Assembly: GCA_963807355.1 (NCBI GenBank)
Contig: CAWEBX010000024.1
Span: 1 to 64,000, forward strand
Reading direction: 5' to 3'
Length of the DNA: 64,000 nucleotides
Source: Nitrobacter sp963807355
GTDB taxonomy: Bacteria; Pseudomonadota; Alphaproteobacteria; Rhizobiales; Xanthobacteraceae
In this document: positions 36,993 through 45,264 of the stretch, one piece after another
Position numbering within the stretch: position 1 is the first letter of the stretch
How the letters are laid out: every line of letters begins with the position of its first letter
The notes under the pieces: model-generated
Told to the model about the DNA's origin: nothing
The model's input: only the letters and a program-made list of their open reading frames with translations
The model's database searches: none
Translations under genes and position numbers: made by a program

Positions 36993-37177
36993 GACGCGTC
37001 CTCGCCGTCGATGCGGTGTTGATCGAGCAAACGCAGTTCTCGCATCATCCGCTGTTCGGAAAGATCGCGCTCGGCTTTGGTGCGGCCGAAGCGCGCGCGA
37101 TTAACGTCAGCGATGGCGGCCGCCTGTTTGCGTTCGGCGCGCTTCCTGCGCTTGTTCAAGTTAATCACATCCCCCAT
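36989..37177 (-). CDS. DUF4169 family small basic protein
   Basis: 62 residues: GDVINLNKRRKRAERKQAAA, then RARFGRTKAERDLSEQ. The NLNxxRK...ARFGRTKAE pattern defines DUF4169, a small alphaproteobacterial family of unknown role encoded beside an RHH_4 gene. The overlap with the RHH gene downstream supports a functional pair. Confidence 0.85.
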   Translation of the reverse strand: MGDVINLNKRRKRAERKQAAAIADVNRARFGRTKAERDLSEQRMMRELRLLDQHRIDGEDAS

Positions 37178-37377
37178 GACCGATTCCGCTGTCTCAAATG
37201 CCGGGAACGCGCAGCTACAAACATCGAAAATTCATTCCGCCAAAAGCGGCTATAATTGGGGATGTACCATGATGCATCGCAGCAGGGTAGAAAATTTTGT
37301 CTAAAATGCCGCACAATATTAGAATATAATATTTCCAGAAACGCTGATCATTAGAATATCAGCCTGTTAGAGAATGT

Positions 37378-38385
37378 GACCTGAGCCCCAAAGATCATCC
37401 AGCGATGGGAAGAATCCTTTGGTCATTTGAGCCTGAGTGGCTCGGTGATGCAACGGGACGGGGCGCGGAGCCCTCGACACAGCGCAGCGTTCCGTCCTGT
37501 TGCATGTCGGACGCTGTTAGCCTGGCATAGGTTGATGGCGGCAGGTTGCCGATCCCGCTGTGCGGACGAACGGTGTTGTAATCATCCTGCCATTCGGCAA
37601 GCAGCTCGCGAGCATGCTGGAGTGACGAGAACAATGTCTCGTTCAACAACTCGTCGCGCAGTCGCCCATTGAAGCTTTCCACGAAGGCATTCTGCTGCGG
37701 CTTGCCCGGTGCGATGTAGTACCACTCGATCCGTGTGAGCTGCGACCAGCGCAGGATGGCCATGCTGGTAAGCTCGGTCCCGTTGTCACTGACGATCATC
37801 GTTGGTCGACCTCGTCGGGCGATCGCGGCATCGAGCTCACGACCGACCCGGATCCCCGACAAGTGTCGGCGACCAATGCGATGCATTCCCGGGTGAAGTC
37901 ATCCACGACAGCCAGGATACGGAAGCGCCGGCTGTCGGTCAGCGTGTCGCTGACAAAATCCAGTGACCAACGCTGGTTCGGTCCCTGCGGCAACGCCATC
38001 GGGGCGCCGTGTTCCCAGAGCTCTTTTACGTCCAACTCGCCGGCGAACCTGCAGCCGCTCCTCGGCATACAGCCGCCTCAGCTTCTTGTGGTTGATCAGC
38101 ACGCCTTCGCTGCGGATCATGAGAAGCAGACGGCGATAGCCAAAGCGCCGGCGTACCGACGCCAGCTCACGCAGCCGGACACGAATGATCGCGTCGTCAG
38201 GCCGAAGGCTGAGATAACGCACCGAGGATCGATCAGCCCCAATCACTTCACACGCCCGCCGCTGACTGACCTCAAAACTCGTACAAAGGTGAGCCACAGC
38301 CTGCCGCCTTGCGACGGGTCACCATTTTTTTGAATTGAGGTCCTTCAGCATGGCGTTGTCGAGCATCGCCTCGGCCAACAGCGAA
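37378..38385 (-). mobile_element. IS3-family insertion sequence remnant
   Basis: Only decayed pieces of an IS3 element remain. From 38385 down, the last codons of orfA (LLAEAMLDNAMLKDLNSKK) are followed by an orfB broken by at least two frameshifts: AHLCTSFEVSQRRACEVIGA, NQRWSLDFVSDTLTDSRRFR with the first catalytic Asp, then MIVSDNGTELTS (second Asp) and QQNAFVESFNGRLRDELLNE (catalytic Glu). The orfA N-terminus and a clear right inverted repeat are missing. It sits between fumC and the DUF4169 gene. Confidence 0.85.
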
Positions 38386-38425
38386 TGATAGAAACGACAA
38401 AGCATTGAGGCTCCGACCGATCATT

Positions 38426-39836
38426 TTATCCCGGTCGGGTCATTTTGCTGGGTTGCACCAATCGGTCGAACTCCGCAGCCGTAACAAAGCCGAGCCGCTG
38501 AGCCTCTTCCTTTAATGTTGATCCGCGAGCGTGGGCGGCCTTAGCGACCTTCGCCGCGTTATCGTAGCCGATCCTGGGCGCGAGAGCCGTGACCAGCATG
38601 AGCGAGCGTTGCATCAATTCGCGAATCCGCTGCTCGTCGGCACGGATGCCTTTGATGCAGTGTTCGGTGAATGAGCGCACGACGTCGGCGAGCAGCTGTA
38701 TGGAATCGATCATACAGTGAGCCAGAACCGGTTTGTAAACGTTAAGTTCGAAATGCCCCTGACTGCCAGCCACAGTCACGGTCGTATGGTTTCCGAACAC
38801 CCGACAACAGACCATTGTCATCGCTTCGCACTGAGTAGGGTTGACCTTCCCCGGCATAATGGACGACCCAGGTTCGTTCTCGGGAAGAATCAGCTCTCCG
38901 AGGCCAGACCGAGGTCCGGAACCCAGAAGGCGGATGTCGTTCGCGATCTTGAACAGGCCCGTTGCGACTGCATTAATCGCGCCGTGAGCGAAAACATAGG
39001 CGTCGTTTGAAGCCAACGCCTCAAATTTGTTGGGAGCGCTTGTGAAGGGGAGTTTTGTAAGCAGCGCTGCATTTTTCGCAAACAGTTTGGCAAATTTTGG
39101 CTTCGAGTTCAGTCCTGTCCCTACCGCGGTTCCACCTTGCGCCAGCGGGTAGAGATCCTTCAGTGCTATGTGAAGCCGGGCCAGACCGCTCTCGATCTGC
39201 GCCGCATAGCCGGAGAATTCCTGGCCGAGCGTCAGCGGAGTTGCATCCTGGGTATGAGTCCGTCCAATCTTGACGATATCAGCGAAGACCTTTTCTTTTT
39301 CGCGTAGCGCCTTGAGCAGAGCGGCCAGGGCGGGAACCAAGTCTGACACGATGCCATGAGCCGCCGCGATATGCATCGCCGTCGGAAATGAATCATTCGA
39401 CGACTGGCTCATGTTGACGTGGTCGTTTGGGTGAACGGGCTTCTTATGGCCGAGTTTGCCACCGAGCAACACGTTGGCACGATTGGCGATGACCTCGTTG
39501 AGGTTCATGTTGGTCTGTGTGCCGGAACCGGTCTGCCAGACCACCAGCGGAAAATGCTCGTCAAGCTTGCCGTCAATCACTTCGCGTGCCGCGCGAATGA
39601 TTGCGTTCGTGCGCCGGCGGTCGAGTAGGCCAAGCTCCCGATTGGTCTGCGCTGCTGCGAGTTTGACGATGCCGAGCGCTCGAAATCAGCGGCATCGGCA
39701 TCCGGTCGTCTCCGATGCGGAAGTTTTGTCGACTGCGTTCGGTCTGGGCTCCCCAGTAGCGGTTAGCCTGAACTTCGATGGGACCGAAGCTATCGGTTTC
39801 CGTGCGCGTTTTCGCCGTGCGTGATGACGCAACCAT
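38426..39836 (-). pseudogene. fumC: Class II fumarase with one frameshift
   Basis: Two frames join into a full FumC of about 470 residues. The first, from ATG 39836, has DSFGPIEVQANRYWGAQTER and FRIGDDRMPMPLI; the second continues with VWQTGSGTQTNMNLNEVI, MSQSSNDSFPTAMHIA, the lyase signature GSSIMPGKVNPTQCE and the C-terminal LVQPSKMTRPG. The break is one extra base in the AAA run at 39683-39685; its removal gives PLIRALGIVKLAAAQTN. FumC hydrates fumarate to malate in the TCA cycle. Everything else is intact, so sequence error is a serious possibility. Confidence 0.9.
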
Positions 39837-39923
39837 CGTCCGGTCCGTTATGTTCGATGCCGCGGTGGGGCGCAGTCCAATCCTCCGCCCGCGAAAGGAC
39901 AATCCGGCAAATGCAACCCCGGG

Positions 39924-40475
39924 TTACTTCTTGCGGAAGCGGTCCAGTCTGACAACCTCGGCGCCCTGGCCAGGTTTAGGTTTGTCCTCGGTTTCGGCCG
40001 GCTGAGAAGGATTGGCCGGAACGGCCAGCGCCGTTGGGGAGGGCGCAGTCGGGATCGTCCTCGAGGTCTCGCTCGCGCTTGTCTCGATCTCAGCTTTCTC
40101 TGTCTCGGTTGTTTCTGTCGCTGCCGGCTCAAACTGCAATCCGAACTGTACCGATGGATCGAAGAAGCCCTTGATCGCGCTGAAGGGAACCACGAGGCGC
40201 TCCGGCACCCCGCCGAACGACAGGCCGACCTCGAAGTGATCCTCGGTCACCGTCAGATCCCAGAACTGATGCTGGAGAATGATGGTCATCTCCTCGGGAT
40301 ATTGCGCCAGAAGGCGGGACGATATCGTCACTCCATCGGCCGTCGACATGAAGGTGATGAAAAAGTGGTGTTCGCCCGGCAGCCCGTGCTCGGCAGCGTC
40401 CGTCAGCACGCGGCGCAGGACACCGCGCATTGCGTCGCTCGTAAGCAAATCGTAGCGAATATGATCGGTTTGCAT
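39924..40475 (-). CDS. sspB: ClpXP adaptor protein SspB (alphaproteobacterial type)
   Basis: 183 residues. The conserved fold spans residues about 1-110: IRYDLLTSDAMRGVLRRVL, HHFFITFMSTADGVTIS, the tag-binding MTIILQHQFWDLTV and FEVGLSFGGVPERLVVPF. A variable Glu/Pro-rich linker follows, and the protein ends in AEVVRLDRFRKK, the short C-terminal motif that docks on ClpX. It delivers ssrA-tagged proteins to ClpXP. It lies about 200 bp downstream of ssrA on the same strand, next to the RNA that makes its substrate tag. Confidence 0.93.
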   Translation of the reverse strand: MQTDHIRYDLLTSDAMRGVLRRVLTDAAEHGLPGEHHFFITFMSTADGVTISSRLLAQYPEEMTIILQHQFWDLTVTEDHFEVGLSFGGVPERLVVPFSAIKGFFDPSVQFGLQFEPAATETTETEKAEIETSASETSRTIPTAPSPTALAVPANPSQPAETEDKPKPGQGAEVVRLDRFRKK

Positions 40476-40669
40476 CGATTAGATCTCGTCGCCTCGGCAG
40501 TATGCGCAAATCGCCGCGAGCGTTTGAAGCCAACTCGCCCCGTCTCGCGATGATACTCCCACGATCTTGCGAGGTCAGCAGCGGTTGGGGTTGGATCGGT
40601 AAGTTTCTCGTCGCCAGTTGGCTGGAGCGGTGAACGGATGAAAGTGGAGGCTTCTGTTGCCAGGTGCCT

Positions 40670-40970
40670 CCGAACCCCGCCTGACGGAGCTTAACCCGTC
40701 AGGACTTCAGAGTGGTCTTTCAAACTGCGTTACGCAGCCTGAGCAACCGGAGCATAGTTGTCGTTTGCAACTATTGCATAGCCCGATAACGGCGGAACCA
40801 TACCGGGAAAAAGCGAGCCCTTTACGCCCTCGTCGATCCTGTTTCGCCCCCGCCAGAACCCGAAATCTGCCGGGTCGGGCTCTGGTGGAGGCGCCGGGTA
40901 CTGCCCCCGGGTCCGAATGGTTTATTGCGGCGGCCATTTATTTCCATAGCCGGCGAACCGGCGCTTTCAA
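40670..40970 (-). ncRNA. ssrA: tmRNA, circularly permuted two-piece form
   Basis: On the minus strand the acceptor half comes first, ending in GGCGCCTCCACCA (CCA at 40883-40885). A spacer of about 31 bases follows, then the coding half starting GGGGGCGAAACAGGATCGAC at 40851. The tag frame at 40768-40730 encodes ANDNYAPVAQAA and stop. Downstream, CCTGACGG-GTTAAGCT-CCGTCAGG (40679-40702) forms a hairpin. This order, with the 3' half before the 5' half, is the known permuted alphaproteobacterial arrangement, matured into two RNAs. It rescues stalled ribosomes. The outer ends are approximate. Confidence 0.93.
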
Positions 40971-41052
40971 TATAGTCTGCAAAACGTGAGGAAAAAAGGG
41001 TGCCAGACGGCACATTTTTTTGCCGCCTCGGCGATCCATTTTCCCGGGTATA

Positions 41053-41914
41053 ATGACGCGCGGCGCTGTCAGATCAACCGATCCGACGCTAAGTTCATCG
41101 CCCGAAAGCGCCACTGGCATAAATCAGTATCACGATCTGCTCAAACGAATACTCGGCGAAGGTACGGAGAAGCATGACCGTACCGGCACCGGAACGCTGT
41201 CTGTCTTTGGACATCAGATGCGCTTCGATCTCGCATCTGGCTTTCCGATGTTGACCACCAAGAAGCTTCCCCTCCGGTCGATCGTGCATGAACTGCTCTG
41301 GTTCCTGAAGGGTGACACCAACATTAAATATCTGAAAGACAACGGCGTCTCGATCTGGGATGAGTGGGCCGATGCAAACGGCGATCTCGGCCCGGTGTAC
41401 GGCTCGCAATGGCGTTCATGGCCCGCGCCGGACGGTCGCAGTATCGACCAGATCGCCAACGTCATTGACATGATCCAGCGCAACCCCAATTCGCGGCGGC
41501 TGATCGTCAGTGCGTGGAATCCGGCCGATGTCGATAAGATGGCGCTACCGCCGTGCCATTGCCTTTTTCAGTTCTATGTCGCCAACGGAAAACTGTCATG
41601 CCAGCTTTATCAACGCTCGGCCGACGTATTCCTCGGTGTGCCCTTCAATATCGCGTCCTATGCGCTGCTGACGATGATGGTTGCGCAGGTTACGGGGCTT
41701 AACCCGGGCGACTTTGTACATTGCCTGGGCGACGCGCACCTGTATTCGAATCATCTTGAGCAGGCTCGGCTTCAACTCGCGCGGCCCGAGCGGCCGCTGC
41801 CGACGATGACGATTCAATCCGGGGGTGAAGGATATCTTCGCGTTTCGCTACGAGGACTTCAAACTCGAAAATTACAATCCCCATCCGCACATCAAGGCCG
41901 AGGTCGCGGTGTGA
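41053..41914 (+). pseudogene. thyA: Thymidylate synthase with a frameshift near the C-terminus
   Basis: From ATG 41053 the frame carries a 16-residue N-terminal extension, then INQYHDLLKRILGEGTEKHD and the usual ThyA body with catalytic Cys in LPPCHCLFQFYV (about residue 168) and RSADVFLGVPFNIASYALL. After RPLPTMTI the frame shifts: one extra base near 41814 (GATTCAAT instead of GATCAAT) destroys the end. Without it the protein ends NPGVKDIFAFRYEDF...HPHIKAEVAV at the TGA 41912-41914. The shift lets the frame run on into folA. ThyA makes dTMP. Sequence error is likely unless a ThyX exists elsewhere. Confidence 0.9.
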
Positions 41915-42444
41915 TCACGGTTGTCTCTCGGTATCTGGAAGTTGTTCTAATGGTCGCGGTGGCCGAGAACGGCTTAATTGGTCGCGCCAATGGAATTCCG
42001 TGGCGGCTGAAGGCCGACCAGCAGCGCTTCAAGGCGATTACCATCGGCAAGCCGATCGTAATGGGCCGCAAAACCTTCAACTCATTGCGTCGGCCACTGC
42101 CAGGACGAACCAACATCGTCATCACCCGCGATCCGGACTTTATGGCGGCCGGAGCGTTGGTGACACGATCGCTGGTAGACGCGCTCGCCATCGCAAAGGG
42201 AGATGCCATGCGGCGTTCGGTCGCTGAGATTGCGGTGATCGGCGGTGCCGAGATTTATACCGCGTCCATGCCTGTAGCCGATCGCCTCGAAGTGACCGAG
42301 GTTCATACCAAAGTCGTTGGGGATACTGTTTTCCCGCCGATCGATCCTTCGATCTGGCATGAAGTCGCCCGCTGCCGAAACACGGCGGCCAGCGGCGACA
42401 CTGCCGATTATTCTTATGTGACATATCGCCGTCGGATGCATTAA
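41911..42444 (+). CDS. folA: Dihydrofolate reductase
   Basis: About 177 residues. The likely start is GTG 41911, overlapping the restored thyA stop by four bases (GTGA); an ATG at 41950 would cut off the first beta strand. The DHFR signature is VVLMVAVAENGLIGRANGIPWRL, followed by KPIVMGRKTFNSL, GRTNIVITRDPDF and EIAVIGGAEIYTASMP. It reduces dihydrofolate, which ThyA produces, so the gene pair is functionally linked. In the sequence as given, translation of the frameshifted thyA runs straight into folA. Confidence 0.9.
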   Translation: MITVVSRYLEVVLMVAVAENGLIGRANGIPWRLKADQQRFKAITIGKPIVMGRKTFNSLRRPLPGRTNIVITRDPDFMAAGALVTRSLVDALAIAKGDAMRRSVAEIAVIGGAEIYTASMPVADRLEVTEVHTKVVGDTVFPPIDPSIWHEVARCRNTAASGDTADYSYVTYRRRMH

Positions 42445-42599
42445 CCGCATTCCCTGATGTTTGCATTGACATTTGTCTGATCGAATATAGCTCCTTTCAG
42501 CTAACAAGCCGCGTTGTAAGGGCCGAGAGCGTCCCCTATAAGGTCGAATAGAGAGCGAGGTTAGGCTTTAAAGGCCCATCCGCGCGGAGGAGAGTGTCG

Positions 42600-43745
42600 A
42601 TGCCGTGGAAGAATCAAACCGGGGGGCCATGGGGTCAGGGTCCGAAAGGACCTTGGGGAGCCGGCCCGCAGCCGACTGGATCCAAGCCACCGGATCTTGA
42701 GGATCTGCTGCGTCGGGCTCAGGAGCGTATCCGGCAACTGTTGCCAGGCGGACATCTGAGCGGCATGGGCATCTTGCTGATCCTGGTCGGCGCGGTCGTG
42801 ATCTGGGGGATGTCCGGCTTCTTCCGGGTGCAGTCGGAAGAACTCGGTGTGGTGCTGCGCTTTGGCAAGCATGTACGGACCGTGCAGCCTGGCCTCAATT
42901 ATCATCTGCCGTATCCGATCGAGACCGTGTTGCTGCCGAAGGCGCTGCGTGTCTCGACCCTCAATATCGGTTTGACGCTGGCTCAGGACCCAGCCCGGAA
43001 CACCAGCACGATGCGCGATGTGCCGGAGGAAAGTCTGATGCTGACGGGCGACGAAAACATCGTCGACGTCGATTTCACGGTGTTGTGGCGGATCAAGCCG
43101 GGCGGGGTCGGTGACTTCCTGTTCAATATCCAGAATCCGGAAGGTACCGTCAAAGCGGTGGCGGAAAGTGCGATGCGCGAGTTGGTGGGACGTTCGGATA
43201 TTCAACCAATTCTAACGTCCGAGCGAACTAAAATTGAAGCTTCGGTGCATGAACTGATGCAGAAGACCCTGGATGAATACGGTGCCGGTGTTCTGATTCA
43301 GCAGGTGCAGATGCAGAAGGTCGATCCACCGGCTCAGGTCATCAATTCATTCCGCGACGTGCAGGCGGCGCGTGCTGACCTCGAGCGGCTGCAGAACGAA
43401 GCCCAGACCTACGCCAATCGAGTTATTCCCGATGCGCGCGGCCGGGCGTCGCAGATCGTGCAGAATGCTGAAGGCTACAAGGGACAGGCCATCGCCGAAG
43501 CCAAGGGCCAGAGTTCTCGGTTTCTGCAGGTTTATGAGGCCTACAAAACGGCGCCCGACGTGACGCGCGAGCGCATCTACCTGGAGACCATGGAGCATGT
43601 GCTCGGAGACGCCGACAAGCTCGTGTACGATCCGGGTTCATCGTCGCCGGGTGTCTTGCCTTATCTGCCGCTGAGCGAATTGACATCGCCGCGTGGCACC
43701 GGGACCGCGAACCAGCCGGCCAGGACGAACGGGAGCGCCCGATGA
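42600..43745 (+). CDS. hflK: FtsH protease regulator HflK
   Basis: About 381 residues from ATG 42600, with GGAGG ending 9 bases upstream. A Gly/Pro-rich cytoplasmic N-terminus (PWKNQTGGPWGQGPKGPWG) precedes one membrane helix (GILLILVGAVVIWGMSGFF). The periplasmic SPFH/band-7 domain follows (EELGVVLRFGKHVRTVQPG, MLTGDENIVDVDFTVLWRI), then a coiled-coil region (DVQAARADLERLQNEAQTYA). With HflC it forms a cage around FtsH and modulates membrane-protein degradation. Its stop overlaps the hflC start as ATGA. Confidence 0.95.
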   Translation: MPWKNQTGGPWGQGPKGPWGAGPQPTGSKPPDLEDLLRRAQERIRQLLPGGHLSGMGILLILVGAVVIWGMSGFFRVQSEELGVVLRFGKHVRTVQPGLNYHLPYPIETVLLPKALRVSTLNIGLTLAQDPARNTSTMRDVPEESLMLTGDENIVDVDFTVLWRIKPGGVGDFLFNIQNPEGTVKAVAESAMRELVGRSDIQPILTSERTKIEASVHELMQKTLDEYGAGVLIQQVQMQKVDPPAQVINSFRDVQAARADLERLQNEAQTYANRVIPDARGRASQIVQNAEGYKGQAIAEAKGQSSRFLQVYEAYKTAPDVTRERIYLETMEHVLGDADKLVYDPGSSSPGVLPYLPLSELTSPRGTGTANQPARTNGSAR

Positions 43746-44638
43746 AAATCGGAGTTTTAGGGATTGCCGGGCTACTGGTGGGGCTGGCCTTGCTAGTCGT
43801 GGGATATAGTTCCGTTTTCACGGTGAGCCAGACCGATCAGGTGTTGCTGGTGCGACTGGGTGAACCGGTGCGTGTCGTCACCGAGCCAGGACTGCATTTC
43901 AAGGCGCCGTTTGTGGACTCGGTGATCCAGATCGACAAACGAATTCTGGACCTCGAGCAGGCGTCGCAGGAAGTCATTGCGTCGGACCAGAAGCGGCTCG
44001 TCGTCGACGCGTTCGCGCGCTATCGAATCAAGGATGCGCTGCAGTTCTACCAAAGCGTCGGCTCCGTCCAGGCAGCCAATATCCAGTTGACGACGCTGCT
44101 CAATGCGTCGCTGCGTCGTGTTCTGGGCGAAGTAACCTTCATCCAGGTCGTGCGGGATGAGCGCGAACATCTGATGGGTCGCATCCGCGACCAGCTCGAC
44201 AAGGAGGCCAGCGGATACGGCATCTCGGTCGTCGATGTTCGGATTCGGAGAGCAGATCTGCCGGATCAGAACAGTCAGGCGGTCTATCAGCGCATGCAGA
44301 CTGAGCGACAACGGGAAGCCGCCGAGTTCCGCGCTCAGGGTGGTCAGAAAGCGCAGGAGATCCGGGCAAAGGCTGATCGCGAAGCGACCGTGATCGTGGC
44401 CGAGGCCAATTCCGCGGCCGAGCAGATCCGCGGCCAGGGCGATGGCGAGCGCAACCGGCTGTTTGCCGAGGCCTACAACAAGGCCCCGGACTTCTTTGCG
44501 TTCTACCGGTCAATGACCGCCTACCAGAACGGATTGAAGGGCAGCGCTACCCGCTTCCTGCTGAAGCCCGATTCCGACTTCTTCCGTTTCTTTGGGCATC
44601 CAAGCGGCAGGCCTGCGGCATCGGCGTCGAAGCCGTAA
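43742..44638 (+). CDS. hflC: FtsH protease regulator HflC
   Basis: 298 residues with an N-terminal anchor (GVLGIAGLLVGLALLVVGYS), the SPFH domain (FTVSQTDQVLLVRLGEPVRV, LDLEQASQEVIASDQKRLVV) and a coiled coil (RQREAAEFRAQGGQKAQEIR), ending ASASKP. The ATG overlaps the hflK stop, so the two subunits are translationally coupled. A DUF2065 gene follows after 34 bp and degP further on, an envelope quality-control cluster. Confidence 0.95.
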   Translation: MKIGVLGIAGLLVGLALLVVGYSSVFTVSQTDQVLLVRLGEPVRVVTEPGLHFKAPFVDSVIQIDKRILDLEQASQEVIASDQKRLVVDAFARYRIKDALQFYQSVGSVQAANIQLTTLLNASLRRVLGEVTFIQVVRDEREHLMGRIRDQLDKEASGYGISVVDVRIRRADLPDQNSQAVYQRMQTERQREAAEFRAQGGQKAQEIRAKADREATVIVAEANSAAEQIRGQGDGERNRLFAEAYNKAPDFFAFYRSMTAYQNGLKGSATRFLLKPDSDFFRFFGHPSGRPAASASKP

Positions 44639-44672
44639 ACCCGAAAGATCGCGATGCCGGGAGACGCCGCTG

Positions 44673-44873
44673 ATGGATTCCATCGCCTTCGCCGATTTTC
44701 TTATCGGTCTCGGTATTCTTTTCATGCTTGAAGGCATCCTGTTTGCTGCGGCACCGGATTGGACGCGGCGAGCGATGAAAAGTGCGCTGGCGGCTCCGGA
44801 ACACATTTTGCGGATTGTGGGTATCGGGTCGGCAATCGTGGGCCTAATCCTGATCTGGCTGGTCAGGCGTTAG
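44673..44873 (+). CDS. DUF2065 family small membrane protein
   Basis: 66 residues from ATG 44673. Two helices (FADFLIGLGILFMLEGILFA and ILRIVGIGSAIVGLILIWLV) flank PDWTRRAMKSALAAPEHILR, the DUF2065/YjeT pattern. It regularly sits just after hflC and is likely co-transcribed with it. Function unknown. Confidence 0.9.
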   Translation: MDSIAFADFLIGLGILFMLEGILFAAAPDWTRRAMKSALAAPEHILRIVGIGSAIVGLILIWLVRR

Positions 44874-45264
44874 GGGAGTAGGCTTTTGGCGGCCACCAAC
44901 TCTGTAGTTTGATCCGTCGGTGATCCTGTAATTCTCGGCCTTCTCCACGCAATCGCTGAGATCGTGCGAGTGAATATTATAGGTTTTCGCGCGAAGCGAC
45001 CGCTGGTCGGCATGAAGAGGACGTATCGTATCAAAAGATGGAGCGCCCGCTTCTATTTCTATCAGCGGCGGAAGCCTACCGGGATCCACCGGGCGGGAGC
45101 GGTTCGAAGGCCTGAGCTTGCAACCTATCGTGAAGGCGGTGCCAGCTTTTTGCCGTAATCGGAAATCCCGATGGATCAGCGAACGCCGTTTCGCTGCTTG
45201 CGCGTGTACGGCGTCCGGCGCAGTGTATGCCCGGCAATATGCTTCTCCAGGAGAGACTCGAAAC
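44874..45264. other. Intergenic stretch upstream of degP
   Basis: About 390 bp without a supported gene; a 64-codon frame at 44964-45158 has no start signal or domain. The region probably holds the degP promoter and leader, ending in CCAGGAGAG before the ATG at 45265. Confidence 0.4.

Noticed and set aside
41020..42444. Genuine bifunctional ThyA-DHFR enzyme
   Set aside because: The open frame exists only because one base shifts thyA; removing it restores the conserved ThyA C-terminus and a GTGA overlap with folA.
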